Source: Acidipila rosea
GTDB taxonomy: Bacteria; Acidobacteriota; Terriglobia; Terriglobales; Acidobacteriaceae
Direction: 5' to 3'
Length of the DNA stretch: 64,000 nt
NCBI RefSeq assembly: GCF_004339725.1
Contig: NZ_SMGK01000006.1
Location: forward strand, 124,001-188,000
Within the stretch, counting starts at the first letter, position 1, and each line of letters opens with the position of its first letter. The notes below the pieces were generated by a model, which was not told the origin of the DNA, searched no databases, and saw only the letters and a program-made list of their open reading frames with translations. A program made the translations under genes and the position numbers. Positions 15,424-23,782 of the stretch are shown one piece after another.

Positions 15424-15804
15424 ATGAAGCTTTCCGCTCAGAAGTTCGCTGTCGCCGCCTTTGCAGTAGCTTTCTCCGCAACGCCAATGTTTGCCTTCCC
15501 GATGGGCACCAACCCGCTGCCGCGCGTGAATGAAGCCGCTTTCCCGATGGGCACCAACCCGCTGCCGCGCGTGAATGAAGCCGCTTTCCCGATGGGTACC
15601 AACCCGCTGCCGCGCGTGAATGAAGCCGCCTTCCCGATGGGCACCAACCCGCTGCCGCGCGTGAATGAAGCCGCCTTCCCGATGGGCACCAACCCGCTGC
15701 CGCGCGTGAATGAAGCCGCTTTCCCGATGGGTACGAACCCGCTGCCGCGCGTGAATGAAGCCGCTTTCCCGATGGGTACAAACCCGCTACCGCGCGTGAG
15801 TTAG
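15424..15804 (+). CDS. Secreted tandem-repeat peptide precursor, unidentified
   Basis: A 126-residue protein that I do not recognise. It has a classic signal peptide (M-K-L-S-A-Q-K-F, hydrophobic core, cleavage predicted after Ala24 in P-M-F-A). Everything after the cleavage site is one 15-residue unit, F-P-M-G-T-N-P-L-P-R-V-N-E-A-A. There are six complete copies and a seventh cut to F-P-M-G-T-N-P-L-P-R-V-S before the stop. The copies are identical in protein sequence up to that last residue, although the DNA differs at several third codon positions. Each unit has one Arg, so an Arg-specific protease would release identical 15-mers (inference). The ATG is preceded by AGGAGA at 15409-15414. 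A longer frame from a TTG at 15394 is unlikely. It is followed by genes for a seven-helix and a single-helix membrane protein. Confidence 0.85.
   Translation: MKLSAQKFAVAAFAVAFSATPMFAFPMGTNPLPRVNEAAFPMGTNPLPRVNEAAFPMGTNPLPRVNEAAFPMGTNPLPRVNEAAFPMGTNPLPRVNEAAFPMGTNPLPRVNEAAFPMGTNPLPRVS
15496..15801 (+). repeat. 45-bp tandem repeat, 6.8 copies, in frame
   Basis: Units start at 15496, 15541, 15586, 15631, 15676, 15721 and 15766. Differences are restricted to third bases of the Gly4 (GGC/GGT), Thr5 (ACC/ACG/ACA), Leu8 (CTG/CTA) and Ala15 (GCC/GCT) codons, except for Asn to Ser at the truncated end. Because 45 is a multiple of three, all frames on both strands tend to stay open here; the opposite-strand frames are artefacts. 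Confidence 0.97.
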
Positions 15805-15813
15805 GCCTCAAAT

Positions 15814-15836
15814 ATAGTATGTTAGCTACTATCTTT
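15814..15836 (+). terminator. Weak AT-rich hairpin after the repeat-peptide gene
   Basis: ATAGTA (15814-15819) pairs with TACTAT (15827-15832), loop 7 nt, followed by CTTTT. The stem is short; it may attenuate rather than stop transcription into the next gene. Confidence 0.35.
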
Positions 15837-15887
15837 TCTCGGATGTTTTAGGCGACACTATTCTCGCTGCATCTGTGTGAGGGTAGC

Positions 15888-16661
15888 GTGAATCTATCTC
15901 GGCTAGACGATCTTTTGTGGGTGGCGGGCTTCATTGGCCATGCCCTTTTAGCAACTGTTCTCGTCTCGAAAGGCCGCTGGCGCCAATTCCCAATTTTTAC
16001 CAGTTCAGCGGTTTTCCAAGTTTTGCTTACTGCTGGCTTATTTGTAAGCTATCGCCAAAATTATAAAGCTCTATATTTCTGGATTTTCTGGCTTTCGTCC
16101 GTTCTCGATCTGTTGTTCCAGCTAGGCATTATGTATGAAATAGCCCGAGCGGTATTGAGGCCTACTGGGACATGGGTTCGTGACGCGAGCAAGGCCTTCC
16201 TTTCTTGGGGGCTAGCAGGAGCACTGGTTGCGGTTGCATTATCTTTCGCCATCAGTCCTTCTGCATCAAGTGCGGTACAAGCTTGGATAATCCGAGCTAA
16301 TCTGTTCACCAGCCTACTTATCGCTGAACTTTTCGTTGCGATGATGTTTTCCGCTCATCGACTGGGCCTCGTGTGGAGAAATCATGTTATGGGCTTGGGG
16401 CAGGGCCTCGGAATGTGGGCACTAGTCTCGCTCTTTGTAGGAATTGCGGACAGTTACTTTGGCTGGGCTCAAATTTATAAAATTGATTATGCTCGTACGT
16501 TTGCCTACCTTGGTGCCCTTGTTTACTGGACGATCACCTTCTGGTTACCAGAGCCTGAACGTAAGCCACTTTCTCCAGAAATGCGTGATTATTTGCTTGC
16601 GCTCCACGAGAAGGTCAGCTACGATTTGTCAACTGTCAGAAGTGCTCGCAACTCGCGTTGA
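15888..16661 (+). CDS. Seven-helix membrane protein, unidentified
   Basis: A 257-residue integral membrane protein with no family that I recognise. Seven hydrophobic helices can be placed at about residues 8-26, 34-55, 61-83, 103-122, 131-156, 166-190 and 204-221. With so short an N-terminus and a basic, charged C-terminal tail of about 36 residues, an N-outside/C-inside topology is likely. Aromatic residues are common in helices 3 and 7 (A-L-Y-F-W-I-F-W; V-Y-W-T-I-T-F-W). The start is GTG at 15888 with GAGGG 5 nt upstream. It lies 83 bp after the repeat-peptide gene and 9 bp before the next gene, so the three probably form one unit. A receptor, an exporter or a maturation factor for the peptide are all possible; none is shown. 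The gene is more AT-rich than the surrounding core genes. Confidence 0.8.
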   Translation: MNLSRLDDLLWVAGFIGHALLATVLVSKGRWRQFPIFTSSAVFQVLLTAGLFVSYRQNYKALYFWIFWLSSVLDLLFQLGIMYEIARAVLRPTGTWVRDASKAFLSWGLAGALVAVALSFAISPSASSAVQAWIIRANLFTSLLIAELFVAMMFSAHRLGLVWRNHVMGLGQGLGMWALVSLFVGIADSYFGWAQIYKIDYARTFAYLGALVYWTITFWLPEPERKPLSPEMRDYLLALHEKVSYDLSTVRSARNSR

Positions 16662-16670
16662 AGGCTGACT

Positions 16671-17198
16671 ATGGTCTCTATCGTTTTAATCGGATGTTTT
16701 GCCGGGATTCTGCTTTCGGCTTTTCTCTACCTCACGCTCAAGGCACGCAGTGCTCGAGCGGCATCCTGGGCCGATCTCGTTGCCCGGCTGGAGCCGCTTC
16801 ATCGCAAAGGGCTCGAGCTGGTAGCACTCGATAACCTTCAACCTGGACAAAACCAGCTTCGCTTTGACCCGGCAGAGATGTGGGACCTGGTTGGTGGCGT
16901 CGAGGGGCTGCGACGGATGAGCAGAAATGCAAATGTCCTGATTGCGCTCGCCGCTCATGTACACCAGTGGAATTATGAAGAAGCGATTATCGTTGCAGAG
17001 CGTATGCGCCGCGATGCGGCCCAACTGCGTAGCGCGATTTTCCGTATTCGACTGGAAATTCTCACCAAGAGGGTGATCGGGCTGCCTTTCAACTTACATC
17101 AGGCTGCGACCTCTTATTACCTCATGACCCAGCGCCTGCTCTCGCTTTATCAGTCGAGCCATGCTGGTCTCTATCCGGCGCTTGCTGAGGTTCTCTAG
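16671..17198 (+). CDS. Single-pass membrane-anchored protein, unidentified
   Basis: A 175-residue protein with one N-terminal transmembrane helix (about residues 3-23) followed by a basic stretch (K-A-R-S-A-R). The soluble part of about 150 residues is therefore predicted to be cytoplasmic. This part looks all-helical, with motifs such as D-P-A-E-M-W-D-L-V-G-G-V-E-G-L and a long helix E-E-A-I-I-V-A-E-R-M-R-R-D-A. I find no known catalytic motif. It follows the seven-helix gene after 9 bp and ends just before a strong terminator, so it closes the operon. The natural guess is a partner or effector of the seven-helix protein, but that rests on position alone. Confidence 0.8.
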   Translation: MVSIVLIGCFAGILLSAFLYLTLKARSARAASWADLVARLEPLHRKGLELVALDNLQPGQNQLRFDPAEMWDLVGGVEGLRRMSRNANVLIALAAHVHQWNYEEAIIVAERMRRDAAQLRSAIFRIRLEILTKRVIGLPFNLHQAATSYYLMTQRLLSLYQSSHAGLYPALAEVL

Positions 17199-17218
17199 AC
17201 TGTAGCGAAATGGATAAA

Positions 17219-17249
17219 AAAAAGGCCCCAGCTCAGCTGGGGCCTTTTT
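17219..17249. terminator. Strong bidirectional terminator closing the cassette and rel
   Basis: AAAAAGGCCCCAGC (17219-17232) and GCTGGGGCCTTTTT (17236-17249) form a perfect 14-bp palindromic stem with a TCA loop, A-tract on one side and T-tract on the other. Confidence 0.93.
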
Positions 17250-17321
17250 ATTTTCGGGATGAGGGGGAGGCACGCTTCGCCTGAATCGTCGCTGCTGCTG
17301 ACAGGTAATTCCTGAACAGCT

Positions 17322-19565
17322 TTATAGCTTCTGCGAGCGCTGGACTTCTCGTACTCCTGGAACCCGGCGCATGCCGCCTACGATCCTGTTGAGATGCCTG
17401 ACATCTTCCGCCTCTACAACAAACTCGACGATGGCGCTCTCATTCGGGCCTGAGCGTGAATCCACGGTACGAATATTCGTGCCCTCGTCGCTGATAACGG
17501 CGGTCAGCTCCTTTAACATTCCTGTGCGGTCATCGCAGTAAACGGTGAGCCTGACGGGGTAGGTCATCCGGCGGCCGGGTACATTCTCTGCTGCCCGCGC
17601 CCACTCGACGGAGATGCGGCGATCCGATTCATAGAGGAGATTCTGTACGTTAGGGCAGTTCCGCGCGTGAACGGCGACACCCTTGCCGCGGGTGACGTAG
17701 CCGATGATCTCCTCGCCGCGAATCGGATTGCAGCAGCGGGCTCGATAGACAAGCAGCTCGTCCTGACCCTCTACGACGAGCGAGTCAGTGCCGCTTGCCA
17801 GGGATACGCGCTTGACGGCGTCCGAGACCCCGGGGGCTGCTTCCGCTTCACTTGCCGGGGGCGAAAGAATCCCGGGGGCAAGCCGATTGAGCACCTGCCG
17901 CGCCGAATATTTGCCAAAGCCGATGGCGGCCATCAGGTCAGCGGGTGTGGCCAGGCTATAGTCGCTGGTGGCTACGCGCGCGAAGTCCGACTCCTCGACC
18001 TTGCTCAAGGCTACCTTGTATTTGCGCGCCTCGCGCTCAAGCAGTTTGCGTCCGATCTCAATCGCCCGCTCGCGTTGATGCTCGTTAAGCCAGTGCTTGA
18101 TCTTGTTGCGGGCACGCGAACTCTTAACGAAGGTAAGCCAGTCGCGGCTGGGCGTGTGGCCGTTCTGCGTAACGACTTCGACGATATCGCCATTGCGCAG
18201 CTTCGACCTTAAGGGCACCATCCGCCCATTTACTTTTGCGCCGATGCAGGTGTTGCCGACTTCAGTATGGATGCTGTAGGCGAAGTCCAGGGGACTGGCA
18301 TCCTTGGGCAGCACCACTACTTTTCCCTTGGGCGTGAAGGTGTAGACCTCCTCCGGGTAGAGGTCGATCTTCAGCGTCGAGAGGAACTCATTCGGGTCCG
18401 ACATCTCGCGCTGCCACTCGACCAACTGCCGAACCCAGGCGAGGCGCTGCTCGTCGCGTGCAGAGATCGGGGAGCCATTGGCCTTGTATTTCCAGTGCGC
18501 GGCGATGCCTTCTTCCGCGATGCGGTGCATCTCCTCCGTGCGAATCTGTACCTCAAACTGGTGGCCGCCCTCACCCATGACGGTCGTGTGCAGCGACTGA
18601 TAGAGGTTGGGGCGCGGCATGGCGATGAAGTCCTTGATACGCCCGGGCACCGGGCGCCAGATGCTGTGAATCAGGCCGAAGACGGCATAACAGTCCTGAA
18701 CGCTGCCGGTAATGACGCGAAGTGCGAGGAGGTCGTAGACCTGATCGACGGTGGTCCGGGACTTTACGAGCTTCTGATTGATGCTGTAGAGGCGCTTGAT
18801 GCGCCATTCCACCCGCGCTTTGATGTTGTTTTCGCGCAGCTTTTCGTTTAGCAGCGCCTCGACGCCTGCCAGAAACTGCTCACCCTCTTTGCGGCGCGAC
18901 TCTACTGCATCGTGGACCTGTTCGTAGCTGAACGGATCGACGTAGCGGAAAGCCAGATCTTCAAGCTCGCCGCGCACCTTGCCCATGCCGAGCCTGTGGG
19001 CGAGGGGTGCGTAGATATCCAAGGTCTCGCGCGCGATGGCCTGCTGTCTCTCCGGCTGCAGGTGCTCGAGGGTTCGCATGTTGTGCAGGCGGTCGGCGAG
19101 CTTGATGATGACCACGCGCACATCGCTGACCATGGCGAGCAGCATCTTGCGGACATTTTCAGCCTGGCGGTCCTCGCGGTTGGCGAACTGGATCTTATCG
19201 ATCTTGGTGACGCCCTCGACGATGTGAGCGACCTGCTCGCCAAACCTGGCGGTGATGTCCTCGGTTGTGACCGGCGTATCTTCCACTGCGTCGTGCAGCA
19301 GGCCGGCGGCGATGGCGGTTGAGTCGAGCTTCATTTCGGCCAGCACGAGGGCTACTTCAAGGGGATGGAGTACGTAGGGCTCGCCGGAAGCGCGCAACTG
19401 GCCTTTATGGTGCTCAAGGCAGAATTCCCAGGCGCGCCGGACAATCTCGGGGTCGTCCGTCGGGCGATTGGCACGGACGGTCTTCAACAGCTTCTCAAAG
19501 CGAGGAGCTATTAAGTCTGTTACCACGGAGCCGGATTCGGGTGAGGCGCTTTGCGCAGTCGCCAT
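17322..19565 (-). CDS. rel: Bifunctional (p)ppGpp synthetase/hydrolase (Rel/SpoT)
   Basis: A 747-residue long RSH enzyme controlling the stringent response alarmone. The N-terminal HD hydrolase domain is intact (H-H-K-G-Q near residue 52, H91-D92 in L-L-H-D-A-V-E-D, and L-A-D-R-L-H-N-M-R). The synthetase domain carries R-I-K-D before F-I-A-M-P-R-P-N; the R-x-K-D form marks bifunctional Rel/SpoT enzymes rather than mono-functional RelA. A TGS domain (V-Y-T-F-T-P-K-G-K) and a C-terminal ACT domain (Y-C-D-D-R-T-G-M-L-K-E-L) follow. It is convergent with the repeat-peptide operon. The start codon has no Shine-Dalgarno sequence, and a perfect TATAAT is placed so that transcription would start at or next to the ATG. 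Confidence 0.97.
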   Translation of the reverse strand: MATAQSASPESGSVVTDLIAPRFEKLLKTVRANRPTDDPEIVRRAWEFCLEHHKGQLRASGEPYVLHPLEVALVLAEMKLDSTAIAAGLLHDAVEDTPVTTEDITARFGEQVAHIVEGVTKIDKIQFANREDRQAENVRKMLLAMVSDVRVVIIKLADRLHNMRTLEHLQPERQQAIARETLDIYAPLAHRLGMGKVRGELEDLAFRYVDPFSYEQVHDAVESRRKEGEQFLAGVEALLNEKLRENNIKARVEWRIKRLYSINQKLVKSRTTVDQVYDLLALRVITGSVQDCYAVFGLIHSIWRPVPGRIKDFIAMPRPNLYQSLHTTVMGEGGHQFEVQIRTEEMHRIAEEGIAAHWKYKANGSPISARDEQRLAWVRQLVEWQREMSDPNEFLSTLKIDLYPEEVYTFTPKGKVVVLPKDASPLDFAYSIHTEVGNTCIGAKVNGRMVPLRSKLRNGDIVEVVTQNGHTPSRDWLTFVKSSRARNKIKHWLNEHQRERAIEIGRKLLEREARKYKVALSKVEESDFARVATSDYSLATPADLMAAIGFGKYSARQVLNRLAPGILSPPASEAEAAPGVSDAVKRVSLASGTDSLVVEGQDELLVYRARCCNPIRGEEIIGYVTRGKGVAVHARNCPNVQNLLYESDRRISVEWARAAENVPGRRMTYPVRLTVYCDDRTGMLKELTAVISDEGTNIRTVDSRSGPNESAIVEFVVEAEDVRHLNRIVGGMRRVPGVREVQRSQKL

Positions 19566-19571
19566 ATCTGA

Positions 19572-19577
19572 TTATAG
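19572..19577 (-). promoter_or_regulatory. Perfect -10 box of rel implying a leaderless mRNA
   Basis: On the minus strand TATAAT occupies 19577 to 19572. Seven bases further is 19565, the A of the rel ATG. There is no RBS between them (CAGAT). No clear -35 hexamer is seen. Confidence 0.55.
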
Positions 19578-19637
19578 GCCGGGCCGATGAAAGACGAATT
19601 TACTGGAGTGAATCTGTATTGCAGCCCTGTCGAATTG

Positions 19638-20936
19638 CTATTGCGGCTTGCCAATCTGCCTGGGAGGTGGCTGCTTCTGCAGGGGCGCGGTGGGTGATCG
19701 CTGGCGCTCGCCGGGGAGTTCTCCCGGGATAGGCCGGGCGCCGTGATGGACCCAGGCAAGAAGTTCATCGAAGGCCAGGCCGGTTTGATCCGCGGTGATG
19801 TTGCAGTGGCCGTCGCGGTTGACGTATTGCTGGACAAACATGTCGTCGTTTCCCAGCCTGCGGGTCAACTCATCGTAGTAGGCAGCGGTGGCCGCAGGCA
19901 CAAGCGGATCGTAGGTGGTGTGAACGGCGAGGAGTTTGCGTTTCAGCTCGCCGGTGGGGGAGTAGTAATCGGCAAGAAACCGGAGCGCCCTGGGGTCGGC
20001 TGCATAGCGTCGTACCTTCTCGTTGAGGGTGTAGTCATCGGTGGTGCCCGTGTAGATCAGGTTGCGGTTGTCAAAGGGGTTGCCGCCGGTCTTCTGGCGA
20101 AGATCCTTGATGACGAAGGTGTTGAAGACGAGTACGTCGGCGAGTCCTCGATTGGTGTGGATGTCGGCGAGGGAGCGCACAAGCCCGGCCTCGGCGGGGT
20201 GGGCGTCGAGGGCCTTCTGCACGGTGGAGATGGTCGGCAGATCGTTCATGGTGAAGTTGTCGGGGATATGTTCGACATCGGGCAGAATGCCGGGGAAGAA
20301 TGCGTCGAAGGCAACGCGATTGGCAAAAGCCCGTTGCATGACGAGATCTGCAGGAGCGAGTACGCCGCAGAGGGCGAGGCCACCCTGATAGTCGTTTGGC
20401 CGCTGCTCAAGGGTCATCACGGTGAGCAGGCCACCCATGGAGTGACCCATGACAAGGGTTTCGTGCGGTGAGCCGTATTTCTTCCGATAGTAGCGAAGCA
20501 GGGCTGCCGTGTCCTTGATTGCGTTGGGAACGGCCCAGCCGCCGGCGGAGTAGCCGGATTCAATGACTGCGTAGCCGCGATTGAGGATCTGCTGCAGTAC
20601 CCGGCTGGGGGTATGCGGCTGAAAGACACGCGCTTTCTGTTCATAGCCGTGGTAGTAGACGACGAGGCCATGATTCCAGTTCTGCGGCGTATCGATGCGA
20701 AAGGATGCGCCGTTGAGTGTCCCGATCTCGGTTTTCACCGGGACTGGCGGCGGCTCAGGGGTGACGCTGGGGGACTTGGAACCCAGGCGCGGAGCCCGAG
20801 TGCTGACCGGGGGCGCGGCGTTCCGCGGCTTGCTGTTGGATTGGCCGGTGGGGCTCGCGACCTGCGCGTGTGACGGAAGAAGCGAAAGCAGAAGGCAGAG
20901 GGAGAGCAAAGCTCTCGCGGTACGTCGTCCCGGCAC
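19638..20936 (-). CDS. Exported alpha/beta hydrolase
   Basis: A 432-residue secreted serine hydrolase. An N-terminal signal peptide (hydrophobic L-S-L-C-L-L-L-S-L-L, cleavage near S-H-A-Q) is followed by a low-complexity Ser/Pro linker to about residue 68. The alpha/beta-hydrolase fold then begins. The oxyanion region is Y-Y-H-G-Y, and the nucleophile is Ser166 in G-H-S-M-G-G. The likely acid is the Asp in T-Y-D-P-L-V-P and the likely base the His in R-D-G-H-C-N. The start is GTG at 20936 with AAGGAGGAG 8 nt upstream. It is divergent from the RlmI-like gene. Esterase, lipase or peptidase activity cannot be told apart from sequence. It ends 72 bp before rel on the same strand. Confidence 0.88.
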   Translation of the reverse strand: MPGRRTARALLSLCLLLSLLPSHAQVASPTGQSNSKPRNAAPPVSTRAPRLGSKSPSVTPEPPPVPVKTEIGTLNGASFRIDTPQNWNHGLVVYYHGYEQKARVFQPHTPSRVLQQILNRGYAVIESGYSAGGWAVPNAIKDTAALLRYYRKKYGSPHETLVMGHSMGGLLTVMTLEQRPNDYQGGLALCGVLAPADLVMQRAFANRVAFDAFFPGILPDVEHIPDNFTMNDLPTISTVQKALDAHPAEAGLVRSLADIHTNRGLADVLVFNTFVIKDLRQKTGGNPFDNRNLIYTGTTDDYTLNEKVRRYAADPRALRFLADYYSPTGELKRKLLAVHTTYDPLVPAATAAYYDELTRRLGNDDMFVQQYVNRDGHCNITADQTGLAFDELLAWVHHGARPIPGELPGERQRSPTAPLQKQPPPRQIGKPQ

Positions 20937-20991
20937 TCTTGGGGCTCCTCCTTATGGTCAGCTGTGCGAAGATGAAACTTAAACGAGTCTG

Positions 20992-22257
20992 ATGCGCAAA
21001 GCAAACCAAAACGAAGAAGTAGAAGCGCCTGCCAGGCGAGAAAATGGCGACCCGGTCGCAGCAGTTATCTCGCGCCGTGCCGCCGATCGCCTAAGGGCTG
21101 GCCATGTGTGGGTTTACCAGTCTGACGTAGTTGGGCTCAATTTTGAGCAGGAGAATGCTCCCTCGCTGGTTTCCGTAACGGATCAGCGTGGCATTTTCCT
21201 GGGGGTTGGGCTTTACAGCGCCAGCTCCCAGATCGCACTCCGGGTGGTCTCGCGGGAGGCACTGGACGAGGCTCAGTGGCTTGCGATGCTGCAGGAGCGG
21301 CTCCGTCTCGCCATTCGGCGCAGGCGGTCCATGCTCGATGTGGAGAACGATGCCTGCAGGCTGGCCTTCAGTGAGGCGGATGAACTGCCGGGGCTCGTCG
21401 CCGACAAGTATGGCGAGATCGTTGTGCTGCAGCTGCTCGCCAAAGGCCTGGATAACCAGCCCACGAGGGACGCAGTGATGGCTGTGCTGCGGGACGAACT
21501 GCTGCCCGCCACCATTGTCGAGCGGCCTGATCCGCGTATCCGCGAACTGGAGCAGCTGAGCACGCCCGCTGACGGGCCGCTGTATGCCCGCGATGCAGCA
21601 GAGCCTCTGCTCAAGACTATCTTTCGGCTCAATGACCTGAGCTTCCACTTCGACGTGACGGCTGGGCAGAAGACGGGCGCCTTTCTTGACCAGCGGGAAA
21701 ACTATGCCGCTGCTGCCCGCTACGCGCACGGAGAGTCACTCGATGTCTGTACCTACCAGGGCGGCTTTGCGCTGCACCTGGCGACGGTCTGTTCTCGCGT
21801 TACCGGCGTCGATGTGTCCCGTGCCGCGCTGGAAGTTGCAGAGCAGAACCTGGCACTGAATCGCGACAAGCTGGTGGCCGGCGTCGACTGGCTGGAGGCG
21901 AATGCCTTTGACCTGCTGCGCGACTGGAGCGATGCGGGCTCGACGTACGACACGATTGTGCTGGACCCGCCTGCGTTTGCGAAATCCAAGCGGGCAACCG
22001 AGGGGGCGCTCCGCGGATACAAGGAGCTGAATCTCCGGGCCATCAAGATGCTGCGTCCGGAGGGGGTGCTGGTGACCTGCTCCTGCTCGCATCATGTTTC
22101 GCTGGCCGACTTTCAGGCGGTGGTGGCGGCTGCTGCTGCGGATGCGGGGCGGCGCGTGACTCTGCTTGAGCGCAGGGGTGCTGCTGCCGATCATCCTTTT
22201 GTGCTGACGCTTCCTGAGACGGAGTATCTGAAGTGCCTCATCTGCCGGGTCAGCTAA
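20992..22257 (+). CDS. Class I SAM-dependent rRNA methyltransferase, RlmI family
   Basis: A 421-residue methyltransferase of the RlmI/YccW type, which methylates C5 of a cytosine in 23S rRNA. An N-terminal PUA domain (about residues 20-100) contains H-V-W-V-Y-Q-S-D-V. The catalytic half contains F-D-V-T-A-G-Q-K-T-G-A-F-L-D-Q-R and the SAM-binding C-T-Y-Q-G-G-F-A-L. It also contains the D-P-P-A-F-A-K-S motif and the C-S-C-S-H-H segment with the catalytic-type cysteine. The order and length are standard. It converges with a lipoprotein gene whose stop codon begins on the very next base, with no terminator between them. Family assignment is firm; the precise nucleotide target is inferred. Confidence 0.92.
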   Translation: MRKANQNEEVEAPARRENGDPVAAVISRRAADRLRAGHVWVYQSDVVGLNFEQENAPSLVSVTDQRGIFLGVGLYSASSQIALRVVSREALDEAQWLAMLQERLRLAIRRRRSMLDVENDACRLAFSEADELPGLVADKYGEIVVLQLLAKGLDNQPTRDAVMAVLRDELLPATIVERPDPRIRELEQLSTPADGPLYARDAAEPLLKTIFRLNDLSFHFDVTAGQKTGAFLDQRENYAAAARYAHGESLDVCTYQGGFALHLATVCSRVTGVDVSRAALEVAEQNLALNRDKLVAGVDWLEANAFDLLRDWSDAGSTYDTIVLDPPAFAKSKRATEGALRGYKELNLRAIKMLRPEGVLVTCSCSHHVSLADFQAVVAAAAADAGRRVTLLERRGAAADHPFVLTLPETEYLKCLICRVS

Positions 22258-23697
22258 CTACTCGGCAACGCCGTCCTTGATCCAGTCGCAGACCAGCCGC
22301 GGTACGCCGTGGTCGCTGAAGAGCAGGCCATGCATACGGAGAAGGCTGCCACTGCTCAGGGCGGAGGAGGCAAGATTCTGCGTGGCAGCGTCGACGTAGA
22401 CGGAGACCTCTGCGCCGCCATTTAGCAGGGAAATCGGATCGTATGGCGCAAGTGCCAGGGTGTAGACGGTATAGCTGCCGCTGGTGGTGACATTGGCGAC
22501 CGTCCCGTTGATGGTCTGGGGAAGCAGCGTCACTGTGCCAGCAACAGGATAGGAGCCATTTGATGATGCCAGGTTTGGAGAGCCAATACTGAGTCTCTGC
22601 CCAGGCATGAGGCTCATGAGGTTGAAGCCTGGAGAGAAGGGAAGCGCGGTGCTCACCTGCCGGGAGACTGCAAAGGTGGCATTACTTGCAAAATGGATCG
22701 GTGCCTCACCGAAAGAGGGAATCATCGCGAGGTCGTCACCCTCCCTCTGGCCAATCTGGAGAAACATATCCCTGCCACTTGTGTAGACGCTTGAAATAAT
22801 TCCGACTGCGATGTCCTTGACCGTTGGATCTATTATCTGAATATTGTTTGCCAGCAGGCCACCGTCATCCTGGACGCTGGTTCCCACCATTGCGAACATG
22901 CCGGGCTGAACTGCTGAAATATCAGCTATCCCCTGGAAGCTCGTAGATCCATTCGTCCGGAACGTCAACTGAGCATCGTCGATGGTGTTCAGTTGGAGTG
23001 TGCTCGATGCAGCGTTGACTGCGGAGACGCGCCCGACCAGCAAGGAGGACGCTGGCTCACTGGTAGACGCAACAGGTTGCGATTCCAGACTGAACGCTGG
23101 ACTGAATTTGATATCTGGTCCCCCGGCAGGTGGGAGACTGGCTGACTGTGAGGTCAGCAAATCAAGGGGAATCACCATTGCCTTGCCGCTTATCGTCAGA
23201 GGTGTGGTGAAATTCACTGTGGTGGTTGCCGTGCTTCCGCCTGTGCCGGTGTAGCTAGTGATTGTGTTGGGTTGAGTAAATCCCAGATAGGATGCATTCA
23301 GCGTGTTGTAGGTGATGGCTGCCGAGGTGTATGTCCCCTGGGGGATAAGCCCTTGTGCAATCGGCTCCGGATCGCCATTTGTATGGATAAACTCCACCGT
23401 CTGGGGCGAACTGAGCAGACTCACAGAGTGGCCACTCTGATCCTTGAGTGTCACACTCACAACATCCATCGTGAGGACGGTGAGTTGCCCATTGGATCGG
23501 CTGGAGGCAGAGAGCGTGAGGGCTGAGTTCTGGCCGGTAACCGGGGTTCCCGGCGCTGTCGACATGGGACTGCTGTTTCCTGCGCAGCCAGAAAGCACCA
23601 ATGTTAGAAGTGCTGCTGCAACTGGCGCGGCGAATGCGAAGGGAGTGAGCAGCTTAATCCTGCAGCGGCAGGAATGGGCGCAAGGCAGAACTTGCAT
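22258..23697 (-). CDS. DUF4382/DUF5666-type lipoprotein
   Basis: A 479-residue exported lipoprotein. From the ATG at 23697, which has GGAG 8 nt upstream, the signal peptide ends L-V-L-S-G-C with Cys38 as the lipidation site; an ATG at 23718 would add seven residues but lacks an RBS. The first part resembles DUF4382 (V-T-L-K-D-Q-S-G-H, F-I-H-T-N-G and I-P-Q-G-T-Y-T-S-A). The middle resembles DUF5666 OB-like modules (S-T-L-Q-L-N-T-I-D-D-A-Q). The function of these domains is unknown; they are frequent in acidobacterial exported proteins. The gene abuts the RlmI-like gene tail to tail. Confidence 0.8.
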   Translation of the reverse strand: MQVLPCAHSCRCRIKLLTPFAFAAPVAAALLTLVLSGCAGNSSPMSTAPGTPVTGQNSALTLSASSRSNGQLTVLTMDVVSVTLKDQSGHSVSLLSSPQTVEFIHTNGDPEPIAQGLIPQGTYTSAAITYNTLNASYLGFTQPNTITSYTGTGGSTATTTVNFTTPLTISGKAMVIPLDLLTSQSASLPPAGGPDIKFSPAFSLESQPVASTSEPASSLLVGRVSAVNAASSTLQLNTIDDAQLTFRTNGSTSFQGIADISAVQPGMFAMVGTSVQDDGGLLANNIQIIDPTVKDIAVGIISSVYTSGRDMFLQIGQREGDDLAMIPSFGEAPIHFASNATFAVSRQVSTALPFSPGFNLMSLMPGQRLSIGSPNLASSNGSYPVAGTVTLLPQTINGTVANVTTSGSYTVYTLALAPYDPISLLNGGAEVSVYVDAATQNLASSALSSGSLLRMHGLLFSDHGVPRLVCDWIKDGVAE

Positions 23698-23782
23698 CGG
23701 CGAAATCTCCAAAGGCATCCGGGTTTTCGATTCCGCGCAAGTGTACTACACAAGAAGAGCGGCCTACTTAATTTCAGCGCCT

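Noticed and set aside
15422..15811. Long reverse-strand and shifted reading frames across the 45-bp repeat
   Set aside because: A repeat whose length is a multiple of three keeps every frame open once it is open in one unit. These frames lack signal sequences or RBS and are artefacts.
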